Shown piece after piece: positions 8,715 to 17,551 of a stretch of 27,557 bases of DNA (position 1 is the stretch's first letter; every line of letters starts with the position of its first letter). Origin of the DNA: JAAGZL01 sp050297535. GTDB taxonomy: Bacteria; Pseudomonadota; Gammaproteobacteria; Chromatiales; Chromatiaceae. The translations under genes were made by a program, and so were the position numbers. The DNA lies in the NCBI GenBank assembly GCA_050297535.1, contig JBNKSV010000029.1:1-27557 (forward strand), written 5' to 3'. The notes beneath the pieces were generated by a model. It was not told the DNA's origin. It made no database searches and saw only the letters and a list, made by a program, of their open reading frames with translations.

Positions 8715-9566
8715 TCATGCCATCCCCACGGCGCCCTTATCTAACCCCTCGAACACCCGCACCTGGAATGCCGAATCAGGGTCATCCAGTTTTAACCTAT
8801 CAGCGATATGCTGCGCCAGATTCTCCACGGTAGAGTCGATATCAATCAGATAGCAGTATCGTTTCGGCAGTTCCAGCTGGAAATTACCGTGTTCTGCCTG
8901 ATAGCAAAATCTCAGATACGCCTCTCCATCGGCAATAAATTCATCCTTAAGGTCCGCCTTCGTACCGATGTATATATCGCGCCATAGTTCCGCCCACTTC
9001 TTCTCAAGCGCATTGTTGCGTTTTTTATCTTGATATATCTCGATGCGTGACCTGTGCCCGTGGGCTATGCGCTGGCAGTTCCCACCGTGTAATTTGAGTC
9101 CATGACTATAGTGAAAACTTGGATCGGTCGTGGTCTCGTGTCGCAATATTATCTGAAAATCGCGTATATTTTTCGGAAGACCGGCAGCGAGCTTTTGGGT
9201 GATGGCGGCGGCCAGGTTCTCCTGGTCAATCCGGGTTGCCGCTATTCTACTGATGGCGGTTGTCGGAGAGTGGTGACGAATCCATGTCCCGGAACCGAGT
9301 TGGAACTCGATTTCAGTAGACTCTGGCTTGTCCGTAATTCTGCAGTTGGAGCTGGCTGATGGAACAAGCAGTTTGTGGTCAAAATGCTGATCAATGGTCT
9401 GCTTAACCAGCTTTTTTATATCAGAGAAATCCAGGACCATCCCTTGGTTGTTCAATTCACCTTCAATCTCCACATCCACGCGCCAGCTTTCGCCAACCAG
9501 TCCGCGTTCCGGATCCAGAATGGAAGAATCTATGATGGTAAGGTTATTTACGAACAGCTTTGCCAT
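8715..9566 (-). CDS. Two-domain 6-pyruvoyl-tetrahydropterin synthase / QueD-like protein
   Basis: The 283-residue protein is about twice the size of QueD and looks like two T-fold units. The N-terminal half has GESWRVDVEIEGEL, QGMVLDFSDIKKL and FDHKLL (D63, H64) but no HGH zinc motif. The C-terminal half has FHYSHGL (H155), C164 and AHGH (H169, H171), which fit the zinc ligands and catalytic Cys of the family, then STVENLAQHIADRL like the usual terminal Glu motif, but it lacks its own DF...DH motif. The parts needed for one active site are therefore split between the halves. Possible roles are pterin or 7-deazaguanine synthesis; the substrate is unknown. It lies 36 bases downstream of tRNA-Thr and shows no clear ribosome binding site. 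Confidence 0.75.
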   Translation of the reverse strand: MAKLFVNNLTIIDSSILDPERGLVGESWRVDVEIEGELNNQGMVLDFSDIKKLVKQTIDQHFDHKLLVPSASSNCRITDKPESTEIEFQLGSGTWIRHHSPTTAISRIAATRIDQENLAAAITQKLAAGLPKNIRDFQIILRHETTTDPSFHYSHGLKLHGGNCQRIAHGHRSRIEIYQDKKRNNALEKKWAELWRDIYIGTKADLKDEFIADGEAYLRFCYQAEHGNFQLELPKRYCYLIDIDSTVENLAQHIADRLKLDDPDSAFQVRVFEGLDKGAVGMA

Positions 9567-9602
9567 CTGCCGGGGCCAGTTACGGATAAGGGGTTGAGAA
9601 CA

Positions 9603-9678
<76 letters not shown>

Positions 9679-9691
9679 CCGGAGAGGTGGC

Positions 9692-9720
9692 AGTATAAAG
9701 AATCGTCGATACGTGGACAA
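9692..9720 (-). promoter_or_regulatory. Candidate sigma-70 promoter for tRNA-Thr
   Basis: Reading the minus strand, TTGTCC (9720-9715), a 17-base spacer and TATACT (9697-9692) stand 13 bases before the tRNA 5' end. They are followed by a GC-rich stretch (GCCACC) of the kind seen in stable RNA promoters. It may also serve the downstream pterin synthase-like gene. Confidence 0.55.
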
Positions 9721-9897
9721 CAAGAACTGTTGCTCAAAACAGGCATATGTTTTGGCGCAATCTTGCATTTTGGTGTAAATGTTGGTCATTCGATACTTAA
9801 TTTAGGAATCTTTTTTTGGCCTGTTGGTGCTTTTGCATGGAATTGAGGGGCATGTCTATCCGGTACAACCTGCTTCGTGGCGGTTATCTAGTTGAAG

Positions 9898-9927
9898 TTG
9901 TTGGCCATTTGTCGGTAAATGTATACA
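9898..9927 (+). promoter_or_regulatory. Candidate promoter of the minor pilin operon
   Basis: TTGTTG (9898-9903), an 18-base spacer and TATACA (9922-9927) lie about 46 bases before the first pilin start. The rest of the 295-base gap 9679-9973 is AT-rich and holds no gene I can recognise. No sigma-54 element with correct spacing is seen here. Confidence 0.3.
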
Positions 9928-9973
9928 GTTTATCCTGCAACGTGCCATACAAACCAAAACAGGTGTTATACCT

Positions 9974-10531
9974 ATGAGTATGAAAAGATCACACGGCTTT
10001 ACCCTAATTGAATTGATGGTCACCATCACCTTGGCTGTTGTACTTCTGGGTATCGCTGTCCCGTCGATGCAGACAATGATCCAGAATAACCGACTTGCCT
10101 CATTTTCAAACACTTTTCTGGGTTCTCTGGTGATTGCTAGGAGTGAGGCGATCAAACGCAATCATGCGGTAAGGATGACAGCTATCACTCCAGTTGCGTC
10201 TAATGAGTGGGGTAATGGAGGTTGGAGAGTATGGGTTGACGATAATGGTGATGGTGCGTTTACCTCAGGGGCCGATACACTCATACGCCAGGCTCCAGCT
10301 ATCAGTAACGCCTATCTCATTGATGCCTTTACAAACAATGTCTCAGATTTGACCTTCCAGGCTAACGGCTTCACATCGGCGGACGATACATTTCTGATCA
10401 AGCCTGTTAGTGACTGTCCTGGAACCACTCTAACCACTATTAACGGTAGAACGATCAATATTTCAACGACAGGTCGGGCGTCATCAGCTATTTGTTCTTG
10501 TGACTCTTCTGCTGCTGATGCATGCAATTAA
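9974..10531 (+). CDS. Type IV pilus minor pseudopilin FimT/FimU (GspH family)
   Basis: This is the first gene of the minor pilin operon. Minor pilins prime pilus assembly at the inner membrane and form the tip complex. The 185-residue protein has a short basic leader ending in G8, followed by FTLIELMVTITLAVVLLGIAVPS, the class III signal cut by the prepilin peptidase PilD, with Glu at +5. The rest fits the GspH fold: QNNRLASFSNTFLGSLVIARSEAIKRN, then GGWRVWVDDNGDG and a Cys-rich C-terminus (CSCDSSAADAC). FimT and FimU cannot be separated from sequence alone; its place as the only such gene suggests a FimU-like role. Confidence 0.85.
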   Translation: MSMKRSHGFTLIELMVTITLAVVLLGIAVPSMQTMIQNNRLASFSNTFLGSLVIARSEAIKRNHAVRMTAITPVASNEWGNGGWRVWVDDNGDGAFTSGADTLIRQAPAISNAYLIDAFTNNVSDLTFQANGFTSADDTFLIKPVSDCPGTTLTTINGRTINISTTGRASSAICSCDSSAADACN

Positions 10532-10541
10532 GGATTCTGCT

Positions 10542-11042
10542 ATGACGTTCATCTCTGATTCAACCAGAAAAAAACAATCAGGAATGACTTTGTTGGAAGC
10601 GCTGATCGCATTTCTGGTTCTATCGGTAGGGCTCTTAGGAATGGCTGGATTGCAGTTGACCGGTATGAAAATGACTAACGATTCATACTATCGCTCCCAG
10701 GCGACATGGCTGGCCTATGACATGTTTGATCGTATGCGCGCCAATAAGGACCAGGCAACGAACACTACTAGTTACAGGATTGCATATGATGAGACACCGT
10801 CTAGCGCAACAGATTGTAGCGCTGCTAGCTGTAACGCCTTGGCCATGGCGCAATACGATCTCAAATACTGGAGAGATGATATTACTGCGAAACTCCCGGC
10901 GGGTACTGGTGAAATAAGTTATCAAGATACTGGGAGCGGTCGGGTATTTACTGTTGCAATTCAGTGGCACGATGTTGAAAGACGTGATGAAGGCGATCGC
11001 AATGTGATAACAAAACGACTGCAGATAGTATCAGGATTGTGA
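10542..11042 (+). CDS. pilV: Type IV pilus minor pilin PilV
   Basis: The 166-residue pseudopilin has leader MTFISDSTRKKQSG, cut before MTLLEALIAFLVLSVGLLGMAGLQ, with Glu at +5. The LSVGLLGMAGLQ continuation is typical of PilV. ATG 10542 is chosen over an in-frame start at 10500 because it gives a normal leader and is preceded by AAGGA (10530-10534) with 7-base spacing; that site overlaps the stop of the previous gene. The TGA at 11040-11042 overlaps the pilW start, indicating translational coupling. PilV is part of the pilus-tip priming complex with PilW, PilX, FimU and PilY1. Confidence 0.88.
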   Translation: MTFISDSTRKKQSGMTLLEALIAFLVLSVGLLGMAGLQLTGMKMTNDSYYRSQATWLAYDMFDRMRANKDQATNTTSYRIAYDETPSSATDCSAASCNALAMAQYDLKYWRDDITAKLPAGTGEISYQDTGSGRVFTVAIQWHDVERRDEGDRNVITKRLQIVSGL

Positions 11043-12127
11043 TGATGAACCATATAAGCAACAGAAAATGCGCGGGGTTTAGTCTGGTTGAATTGCTGGT
11101 AGGCATGGTTATTGGGTTGTTTTTGGTAGGTGGCATGCTTGCTGTGTTTACAACTTCTTCGACGGATAGACGGGTGACGGAAGGATTGTCACGTATGCAG
11201 GAAAATGGACGCTTTGCCATAGAGTTTTTGACCCATGATATCCGTATGGCAGGGTTTACCAGTTGTTACACTGCCAGAACGGCAAACGCTGTCGAAATTG
11301 TTACTGGTGCTGATGCTTATGCATATGATTTCACTACGGCGGTCAGCGGTTACGAGGGTGGTGTCGACACCTTTCCAGCTGCTGTAGCTGCCCTCACGGG
11401 TACTGATGCCATCGTAATCAGGCGTGGTGATGATTCGGATGATTATTTCGTTGAGGGACATGTGGCTATATCCGCGACTATCACACTGGTACAAAATCAT
11501 GATCTGAGGCAGGGCGAGATCCTAATGATAGCCGATTGTAACAAGGGGCAGGTTGGTATATTCCAGCAGTCAAATGTCAATAACAATGATACGGTTTCAG
11601 TCGTGGTTCACAATTCAGGTGTTGGTACTCCTGGAAATTGCACCAAGAAATTATGGGGCTCAGGTGACTGCTCCGACCCGTCAGTTCTGTCTTACGAACC
11701 ATATGGCGAAGAGTCCCGTATTATGCGTATGGTCTCTAACTCCTATTACATCGCAAACAATGCATCTGGGGTTCCCAGCCTATATCGCAAGGGATTGACC
11801 TCTTCCGGTTCCATTTCCTCAGCTGAAGAGCTGGTTGAAGGGGTGGAGAATATGCAGATTGAGTACGGAGTTGACAGTACCGCCGATGGCGTGGCCAATC
11901 AGTATAAAGCAGCGAATGCGGTTACTCCTACTCAATGGAAGGATCATAGCGTAGTCGCTGTGCGCATCAAGCTATTGCTTAGGAGTATTGAGGAGTCGGC
12001 AACCAAGCCGCAGGAATATAGTTATAACGGGGTAATATATGACGGCTCTTCCAATCCTCTGCCGAGTGATCGTTATCTGCGCCGGGAGTTTTCGACCACT
12101 GTTAAACTTAGGAATGTTGGTCTATGA
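11042..12127 (+). CDS. pilW: Type IV pilus minor pilin PilW
   Basis: The 361-residue pseudopilin has leader MMNHISNRKCAG, cut before FSLVELLVGMVIGLFLVGGML, with Glu at +5. Downstream RRVTEGLSRMQENGRFAIEFLTHDIRMAGF is characteristic of PilW. The large C-terminal domain contains several Cys (for example C...C around GNCTKKLWGSGDC). ATG 11042 shares its A with the pilV stop; ATG 11045 or GTG 11039 are possible alternatives. AGGA at 11033-11036 serves as ribosome binding site. Its stop overlaps pilX (ATGA). Confidence 0.9.
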   Translation: MMNHISNRKCAGFSLVELLVGMVIGLFLVGGMLAVFTTSSTDRRVTEGLSRMQENGRFAIEFLTHDIRMAGFTSCYTARTANAVEIVTGADAYAYDFTTAVSGYEGGVDTFPAAVAALTGTDAIVIRRGDDSDDYFVEGHVAISATITLVQNHDLRQGEILMIADCNKGQVGIFQQSNVNNNDTVSVVVHNSGVGTPGNCTKKLWGSGDCSDPSVLSYEPYGEESRIMRMVSNSYYIANNASGVPSLYRKGLTSSGSISSAEELVEGVENMQIEYGVDSTADGVANQYKAANAVTPTQWKDHSVVAVRIKLLLRSIEESATKPQEYSYNGVIYDGSSNPLPSDRYLRREFSTTVKLRNVGL

Positions 12128-12801
12128 GTGCACAAGCTATGATGAGCTGGCTGCCAAAATCTGAACCAGACTACACGTCCATAACCAGGCGCCAGACAGG
12201 TGCGGCGTTGATCATGAGTATGATGCTACTTATGGTAATGACATTGGTTAGTGTCGTAGCCATGCAGAGCACGGTGCTGGAAGAGAAGATGGCCGGCAAT
12301 ACCCGTGATCGTCACTTGGCCTTTGAGGCGGCCGAGGCGGCTCTGCGAGCTGGTGAGCGCTATGTTGAAAGTAACAAATTTGTCTATACCGACTATACGG
12401 ACACTTGTGTCAACGGCCGTTGTACCCGCCGTGAGGATGACGCTTCATATAGTAATACGGCAGCTCCAGGCGATGCCGGCTGGGTGGATCCGCGTTGGGC
12501 GTTGGATGGCTCGTTGAATGTTTGGGCCGATGGAAGTAACAAATATCGCGAATACGGCGTTGATATTTCAGAAACATATCAGCGTCCGCGTTATATTATC
12601 GAATTCGCTGGTTATATCCCGTCTGATCCGGTTACGGGTACCACCACAACTCCTCCGAGTTGGTACACCAGCCCTCAAGTTCCTGGTGGTGCTGGCTGGC
12701 AAGCTGAGTGGTCTGAATTATATAGGATCACGGCGTTGGGCTATGGTGGTACCCCCAACGCAAGAGTGATGTTACAGGTCATGTATTCAAAGTCTTTGTG
12801 A
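12124..12801 (+). CDS. pilX: Type IV pilus assembly protein PilX
   Basis: The 225-residue protein starts in the ATGA overlap with pilW. A rather long 26-residue leader ends in RRQTG, followed by AALIMSMMLLMVMTLVSVVAMQ and the PilX_N-type segment STVLEEKMAGNTRDRHLAFEAAEAALRAGE. Position +5 of the mature protein is Met instead of the usual Glu, as in GspK-like pseudopilins that sit at the very tip. The GspK comparison is family knowledge; a tip position here is inference. The C-terminus ends with the conserved-looking YRITALGYGGTPNARVMLQ. Confidence 0.87.
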   Translation: MSAQAMMSWLPKSEPDYTSITRRQTGAALIMSMMLLMVMTLVSVVAMQSTVLEEKMAGNTRDRHLAFEAAEAALRAGERYVESNKFVYTDYTDTCVNGRCTRREDDASYSNTAAPGDAGWVDPRWALDGSLNVWADGSNKYREYGVDISETYQRPRYIIEFAGYIPSDPVTGTTTTPPSWYTSPQVPGGAGWQAEWSELYRITALGYGGTPNARVMLQVMYSKSL

Positions 12802-12814
12802 TATGGAGCGAATG

Positions 12815-13147
12815 ATGAAGATAAAGATGAAACTGTTGGTTACGCTTTTCACGCTGGTTTGTTTTGGACTGCTGTCTGGAACTGTTCAATCCATGACGCT
12901 TTCTTCGAGTGTACCGGCGGAAGGAAATTCCAATGGCACCACTTATCTGGATGGATCATTCCAAAGCTGGGAAGACGACAACAAAACGCTGGTGACGTCG
13001 GTTGGAACCTACAAGATCACCCTTGGTGTCTCATTGCTAGACAAGGTGGGAACGCGCGCAGGTAAGCGAGAGACGGCTGATGGCAGCCCGATTAAGGTGC
13101 GATTGCAGTTTTTAAATCAGAAGCTAAAGAAGGTGGTCATTTATTGA
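12815..13147 (+). CDS. Small secreted protein, possibly PilY2-like
   Basis: This about 110-residue product has a basic N-terminus and hydrophobic stretch (KMKLLVTLFTLVCFGLLSG), i.e. a Sec signal peptide. A short domain follows: YLDGSFQSWEDDNKTLVTSV, GTYKITLGVSLLD, then GSPIKVRLQFLNQ and KKVVIY. This strand pattern resembles PilY2, a small protein of about 115 residues encoded after pilY1 in Pseudomonas, but similarity judged by eye is weak. GGAG at 12806-12809 is best spaced for ATG 12815; ATG 12803 and 12812 are in-frame alternatives. Its position between pilX and pilY1 in a tight operon argues for a pilus-biogenesis role. Confidence 0.6.
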   Translation: MKIKMKLLVTLFTLVCFGLLSGTVQSMTLSSSVPAEGNSNGTTYLDGSFQSWEDDNKTLVTSVGTYKITLGVSLLDKVGTRAGKRETADGSPIKVRLQFLNQKLKKVVIY

Positions 13148-13210
13148 TCACTCGCATGGATTTTTAGTGAAGGTGTTGCTGGTCGCGCACAGATGATGAG
13201 GAGTGTTGGT

Positions 13211-16200
13211 ATGATGAAGTCTGCAAAACTATTTCGTCAATTAAGGATATGTGGTGCTGTGTCCATCTGGACGTCACTGAGTATTGTCTCTGGGCTTCCT
13301 GCCACAGTCTATGCCGATGGTAATATGGGAGACTATACGGCCACCCCCCCGGTAATCACTGCATCGGCGGATACACCCAATGTGTTGGTCATCATCGATA
13401 ATTCCAACAGTATGGACGAGGCCCCCAGTGGCGAGGCCGTGGGGAGTGATAATCCCGGAAGTAAATCCGAGATAGCGCGCAACGCAATAAAAGGCCTGGT
13501 AACTACCTTCACCGGTAAGGTGCGCATGGGGCTGATGGCCTATCAGCAGAGCGGTGTACAACACTATTACCTGTCTAACTCTCCCTACGATGTGAGCTAT
13601 GATCCAGCCAATTATGATCCAGGCTTTACCGGTCCCCGCGATTCGACGACAAAACGCATGCGGATACAGCGGGTGAATGGAGATCCGGGTTATGTTTATT
13701 ACAATGTCGCGTTGCCTTTCTATCACAGCAACTATCGTGATGCTGAGTATTGTTATTCTGGAACGGCAGATGCGTCGAATGATTTTGTTAATATGGCGGG
13801 GCCTAGTGGAACTCCAGGCGTATGTACTCCAGATGTGCATACTAATTGCCACTCCTACTATTGCTGGCGCCATAAAACTAATGACTCGGATACCCTTCCA
13901 GCCCCTATAAATGATGGTCCCAGTCAGGGTTTTAACACTTCTTTGACTGGTGGGATCTTTTACCCGACCGACAGTGATATAGCATGGGGTATTAATGATT
14001 TCGGTAAGCATATGGCGGACTACCCTGTTGGGGAGACTTGGTTTTCCAACTCATCACCAGGAAAGGGCTATCTGCATGTGCCTATCGCCAATCTGGATGC
14101 GACCCAGGCCGCACTGATCAATGCAAAACTGGCCACCTCCCAGTTCACTACGGCCACTGATACCCCGTTAAGGAATGCCGGTCTGACCCCACTACAAGGT
14201 ACTCTGCAAACGGCCAATACATATTTTACCGATGCGACTCACTTGCCTGTAGCTGAGGGTGGCCCGGCCACGCCGCCTGCGGCCAGCACCTGTGGGGATC
14301 ATGATTTTGTCATACTGGTAACGGACGGTATGCCGTCTACAGACGCGAGCGGGAATCCTATCAGCGATACCGCCACTGCCCTGGCAGATACTGCCGCAGC
14401 CGCTGCCACCCTGTATGCGAACGGTGTGAAAACCTATGTGGTGGGCTTTGCCTTGCCATATTCAGTGGATCCAACCCAGTTGGATACCATTGCCTCTTCC
14501 GGCGGCACCAACACGGCCTATTCTGCATCGAACGCGTCTGAATTGGACACTGTCTTCGATACCATTTTTAACGATATATTGAATCGCACCTCATCGGGAA
14601 CGGGAGCGGCCGTGGTATCCAATAGCAGTTCTGGCGTAGGTGCGCTGTATCAGGCGCTTTACACCCCGGCCGTGAGTACCATAAATCCTAGCGAGGGCAG
14701 TAGCCGTAATGTTTCCTGGGCGGGCAGGCTGCACTCGGTTTTTGTGGATAGCTATGGATATCTGCGCGAGGATTCAAATCAAAATGATCAGTTGGATGAT
14801 TATAGTACCGACCTTGTTATTGGTTTTGAGTATAACGCTACGGAAAAAAAGACCAAGATTCAGCGGTACTCGAGTGCAAGCAGTACTGAGCCAACTAGTC
14901 TGGCTGCAAGCGGTCTTCCTGTTGATATCGAGGGTTTGAAAACTATCTGGGATGCGAGAGATGGTCTGGATTCAGTAACCGACTATGTTACCCAAAGAAC
15001 CTACTCGGATAGCGCAACCACCGGTCGCTATATAGTTACAAATCGACCCTATAGTAATACTCTAATAGATTTTACCGCGGCTAACTTTCCTGATACCCCC
15101 GGAGATAACATGTTTCGGTATCTTGGTGGAGTTGCTCAGGCGGATGCGCCGGATTTGATAAACTACATCCGCGGTTATGAGTGTGAAGATATATCCGATG
15201 CTACCGCAAAAGCCGCATGTAGTGCGGCATATCGTAATCGTACTATCGACTGGGATCTTGACAGCACCAATGAACGTTGGTTGCTGGGTGATATTATCCA
15301 CTCGACCCCACTTGTGGTTGGCGCGCCTGCAGATGATTATGACATTAAATATGGTGATACATCCTACAACCAGTATCGGCAAAGATACTCCAATAGAAGG
15401 CAGGTAGTCTATGTGGGTGGCAATGATGGAATGCTACACGCATTCAATGCTGGATTCTGGGATACGACTGCCAGTTCTTTCGAGACTATAGATCCCACTT
15501 CATCTGGCCGTACTGCCCATCCGCTTGGTACGGAGTTGTGGGCCTATGTTCCAGGAGATCTTCTCCCACATTTGCAATGGCTGGCGGATCCAAGCTATGC
15601 ACATGTTTATTATGTGGACGGTCCGCCTCAGGCGTTTGATGTAAATATATTCACTCCCGATTCAACCCATCCTAATGGTTGGGGAACAATTCTGGTTGTA
15701 GGTATGCGATTTGGCGGTGGGCCTTTCAGTTTAGACACGGATGGTGATAGCACAAATGACATTACCACTCATTCTGTTTACTCAGTGTTTGATATCACTG
15801 ACCCGGAACAGCCCCCGGAGCTTCTTCGGACAATTTCCAGTTATAATGCCACCTTTACCACATCCGTGCCTCAGGTGATTAAGGAACGGGTGCCAGGTAC
15901 CGGCAATGACTGGGATAACCCCTCAACTAACAATTGGAAGCTGGTTTTTGCAGCGGGGCCAACAAAGCTTTCCGATGCAAGCAGCACGGTGCTTCCGCGG
16001 TACAAAGTGTACAATCTTAAGACAGGTACCAGTGGTTCATCAGGTTTGGGGGTCTCGGATAATGGGTTCGGAGGGGATCCTAAGGTGGTCGATTGGGATA
16101 ATGATTTTGTTGATGATGCGGTTTATTTCGGTGTTGTGACCGGAACGCCGTCTACTCAGGGAGGCAGAATTGTTCGAGTAGATCTATCAGATAATTCAGT

Positions 16201-16960
16201 GCATACATTGTATAGTCCTGGATCACCGTTTGTATCAGCGCCGAGTGTTAGCCTGGATGTGAATGGGGGGCATTGGATACACATGGGTAGTGGTCGTTTG
16301 TTTACTGTTGGCGACAATACCACTACCGACCAGCAACGTTTCGTTGGTATTAAGGAACCGTTGGATTCCGATGGTGAATTCACTTGGAGTTCGGTGAGTA
16401 GCTCTGATCTTTCCAATCACACATCACTGCAGGTGTTTGCCGATGCATCTATTCTTCCGAATCCATTTACTATCGGTAGTACTTATGTGTCGACATATTA
16501 TGATGTCCTGGATGCAATGAAGACAGTTGATGGGTGGTATAAAATGTTCGAGGCTAATGGCACAGATCCCAGCACGCGTAATCTTAGTGCGGCAGTGCAG
16601 GTAAGCAAGATTCTGCTATACACTGATTATACGCCATCCGGTGATGTTTGTAGTCCGGAAGGTACGTCGCGGCTGAACGCTTTAGATTACAGGACCGGCA
16701 CAGCTATGCCGCATGGTGCTTTGGGATTTACTAGTAGCACACAGAATAATGGGTATGATCTGTCACTGGAAAGCATCGATCTCGGGACAGGCGTTGCCTC
16801 TACTCCCGTGGTTCATTCCGGTAGTGGTGATAATTCATCGGTAACGGTTTTTACACAGAAGACAACGGGTGAAATAACTAGGACTGTAGTTGGTTTGCCA
16901 CCTACCACTGGTGGAAGAAAGTCTTGGCGTGAAATTTACCTGGATGACAGTGGGAATTAA
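13211..16960 (+). CDS. pilY1: Type IV pilus tip adhesin/assembly protein PilY1
   Basis: The 1249-residue secreted protein has a signal peptide ending near ATVYA. A von Willebrand factor A domain follows with the MIDAS motif DNSNS (D63, S65, S67). The C-terminal half carries the PilY1 beta-propeller, with VVYVGGNDGMLHAFNAGFW (about 733-750), ELWAYVPGDLLPHLQWL and YYVDGPPQAFDV. Acidic calcium-type loops are visible: DSNQNDQLDD near 520, DTDGDSTND at about 842-850 and DWDNDFVDD near 961. PilY1 sits at the pilus tip and controls extension/retraction in a calcium-dependent way and surface sensing. ATG 13211 is preferred over 13193 because AGGAG (13199-13203) lies 7 bases before it. Confidence 0.93.
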   Translation: MMKSAKLFRQLRICGAVSIWTSLSIVSGLPATVYADGNMGDYTATPPVITASADTPNVLVIIDNSNSMDEAPSGEAVGSDNPGSKSEIARNAIKGLVTTFTGKVRMGLMAYQQSGVQHYYLSNSPYDVSYDPANYDPGFTGPRDSTTKRMRIQRVNGDPGYVYYNVALPFYHSNYRDAEYCYSGTADASNDFVNMAGPSGTPGVCTPDVHTNCHSYYCWRHKTNDSDTLPAPINDGPSQGFNTSLTGGIFYPTDSDIAWGINDFGKHMADYPVGETWFSNSSPGKGYLHVPIANLDATQAALINAKLATSQFTTATDTPLRNAGLTPLQGTLQTANTYFTDATHLPVAEGGPATPPAASTCGDHDFVILVTDGMPSTDASGNPISDTATALADTAAAAATLYANGVKTYVVGFALPYSVDPTQLDTIASSGGTNTAYSASNASELDTVFDTIFNDILNRTSSGTGAAVVSNSSSGVGALYQALYTPAVSTINPSEGSSRNVSWAGRLHSVFVDSYGYLREDSNQNDQLDDYSTDLVIGFEYNATEKKTKIQRYSSASSTEPTSLAASGLPVDIEGLKTIWDARDGLDSVTDYVTQRTYSDSATTGRYIVTNRPYSNTLIDFTAANFPDTPGDNMFRYLGGVAQADAPDLINYIRGYECEDISDATAKAACSAAYRNRTIDWDLDSTNERWLLGDIIHSTPLVVGAPADDYDIKYGDTSYNQYRQRYSNRRQVVYVGGNDGMLHAFNAGFWDTTASSFETIDPTSSGRTAHPLGTELWAYVPGDLLPHLQWLADPSYAHVYYVDGPPQAFDVNIFTPDSTHPNGWGTILVVGMRFGGGPFSLDTDGDSTNDITTHSVYSVFDITDPEQPPELLRTISSYNATFTTSVPQVIKERVPGTGNDWDNPSTNNWKLVFAAGPTKLSDASSTVLPRYKVYNLKTGTSGSSGLGVSDNGFGGDPKVVDWDNDFVDDAVYFGVVTGTPSTQGGRIVRVDLSDNSVHTLYSPGSPFVSAPSVSLDVNGGHWIHMGSGRLFTVGDNTTTDQQRFVGIKEPLDSDGEFTWSSVSSSDLSNHTSLQVFADASILPNPFTIGSTYVSTYYDVLDAMKTVDGWYKMFEANGTDPSTRNLSAAVQVSKILLYTDYTPSGDVCSPEGTSRLNALDYRTGTAMPHGALGFTSSTQNNGYDLSLESIDLGTGVASTPVVHSGSGDNSSVTVFTQKTTGEITRTVVGLPPTTGGRKSWREIYLDDSGN

Positions 16961-17035
16961 GGTAGTGTAAGAATGGGTGCTGCCATTGGAGGCTTAACAG
17001 TTTGTTAGGCGTAGATTACTATGTTGGGCGAAGAA

Positions 17036-17491
17036 ATGAAGTCGAAAAAATTTATCTCAGGATTTTCATTGATTGAGTTGATGATCGTTGTTGCTATTGT
17101 GGGCATTCTGGCCTCAATAGCCTATCCAAGCTTTCGCGAGCAGATAATGAAATCCCGTCGCTCGGATGCTATGGATGCACTATCCCAGGCTGCATCTATG
17201 CAAGAGCGTTGGTTTACCGAGCATAGCAGTTATACCACTAATATTAATAATCTGGGTGGTGCCTCCTCGCCGGAAGGGTATTATACGATAGGTGTGAATG
17301 ACATTACCATTGGTGACACAACATCCTGCACCTCCGGTGCCTACGTACCTTGTTTCAGGCTATCGGCACAGGCCACTGGTACCCAGGCAGATGATAATGA
17401 CTGTGATATTTTCTATCTGGATAGCGCAGGGATGAAAAGCGCGGTAAATTCTGGCGGTTCTGACAATACTGATAGGTGTTGGGTTAGGTAG
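17036..17491 (+). CDS. pilE: Type IV pilus minor pilin PilE
   Basis: The 151-residue pseudopilin has leader MKSKKFISG, cut before FSLIELMIVVAIVGILASIAYPS, with Glu at +5. It then has the typical FREQIMKSRRSDAMDALSQAASMQERWFTE segment and a C-terminal disulphide region (CTSGAYVPC, DNDCD, DRCW). ATG 17036 gives a standard leader; ATG 17021 would add five residues. It is the last gene of the operon and converges on ispH, the same junction as in Pseudomonas, which supports calling it the minor pilin PilE rather than the major subunit. Confidence 0.88.
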   Translation: MKSKKFISGFSLIELMIVVAIVGILASIAYPSFREQIMKSRRSDAMDALSQAASMQERWFTEHSSYTTNINNLGGASSPEGYYTIGVNDITIGDTTSCTSGAYVPCFRLSAQATGTQADDNDCDIFYLDSAGMKSAVNSGGSDNTDRCWVR

Positions 17492-17551
17492 TTGATTGGG
17501 ATATTCGAAATATATTTGCTATAGAGGGACACTACTGCAGTATCCTGAACT

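Noticed and set aside
9936..9947. TGGCACGTTGCA on the minus strand, upstream of the pilin operon, as a sigma-54 element
   Set aside because: There is only one base between TGGCAC and TTGCA instead of five, and it points away from the pilin genes.
16992..17010. GCTTAAC and GTTAGGC resembling integron attC core sites between pilY1 and pilE
   Set aside because: The two motifs are only 5 bases apart, whereas real attC sites need a folded stretch of about 57-140 bases. No integrase is nearby.
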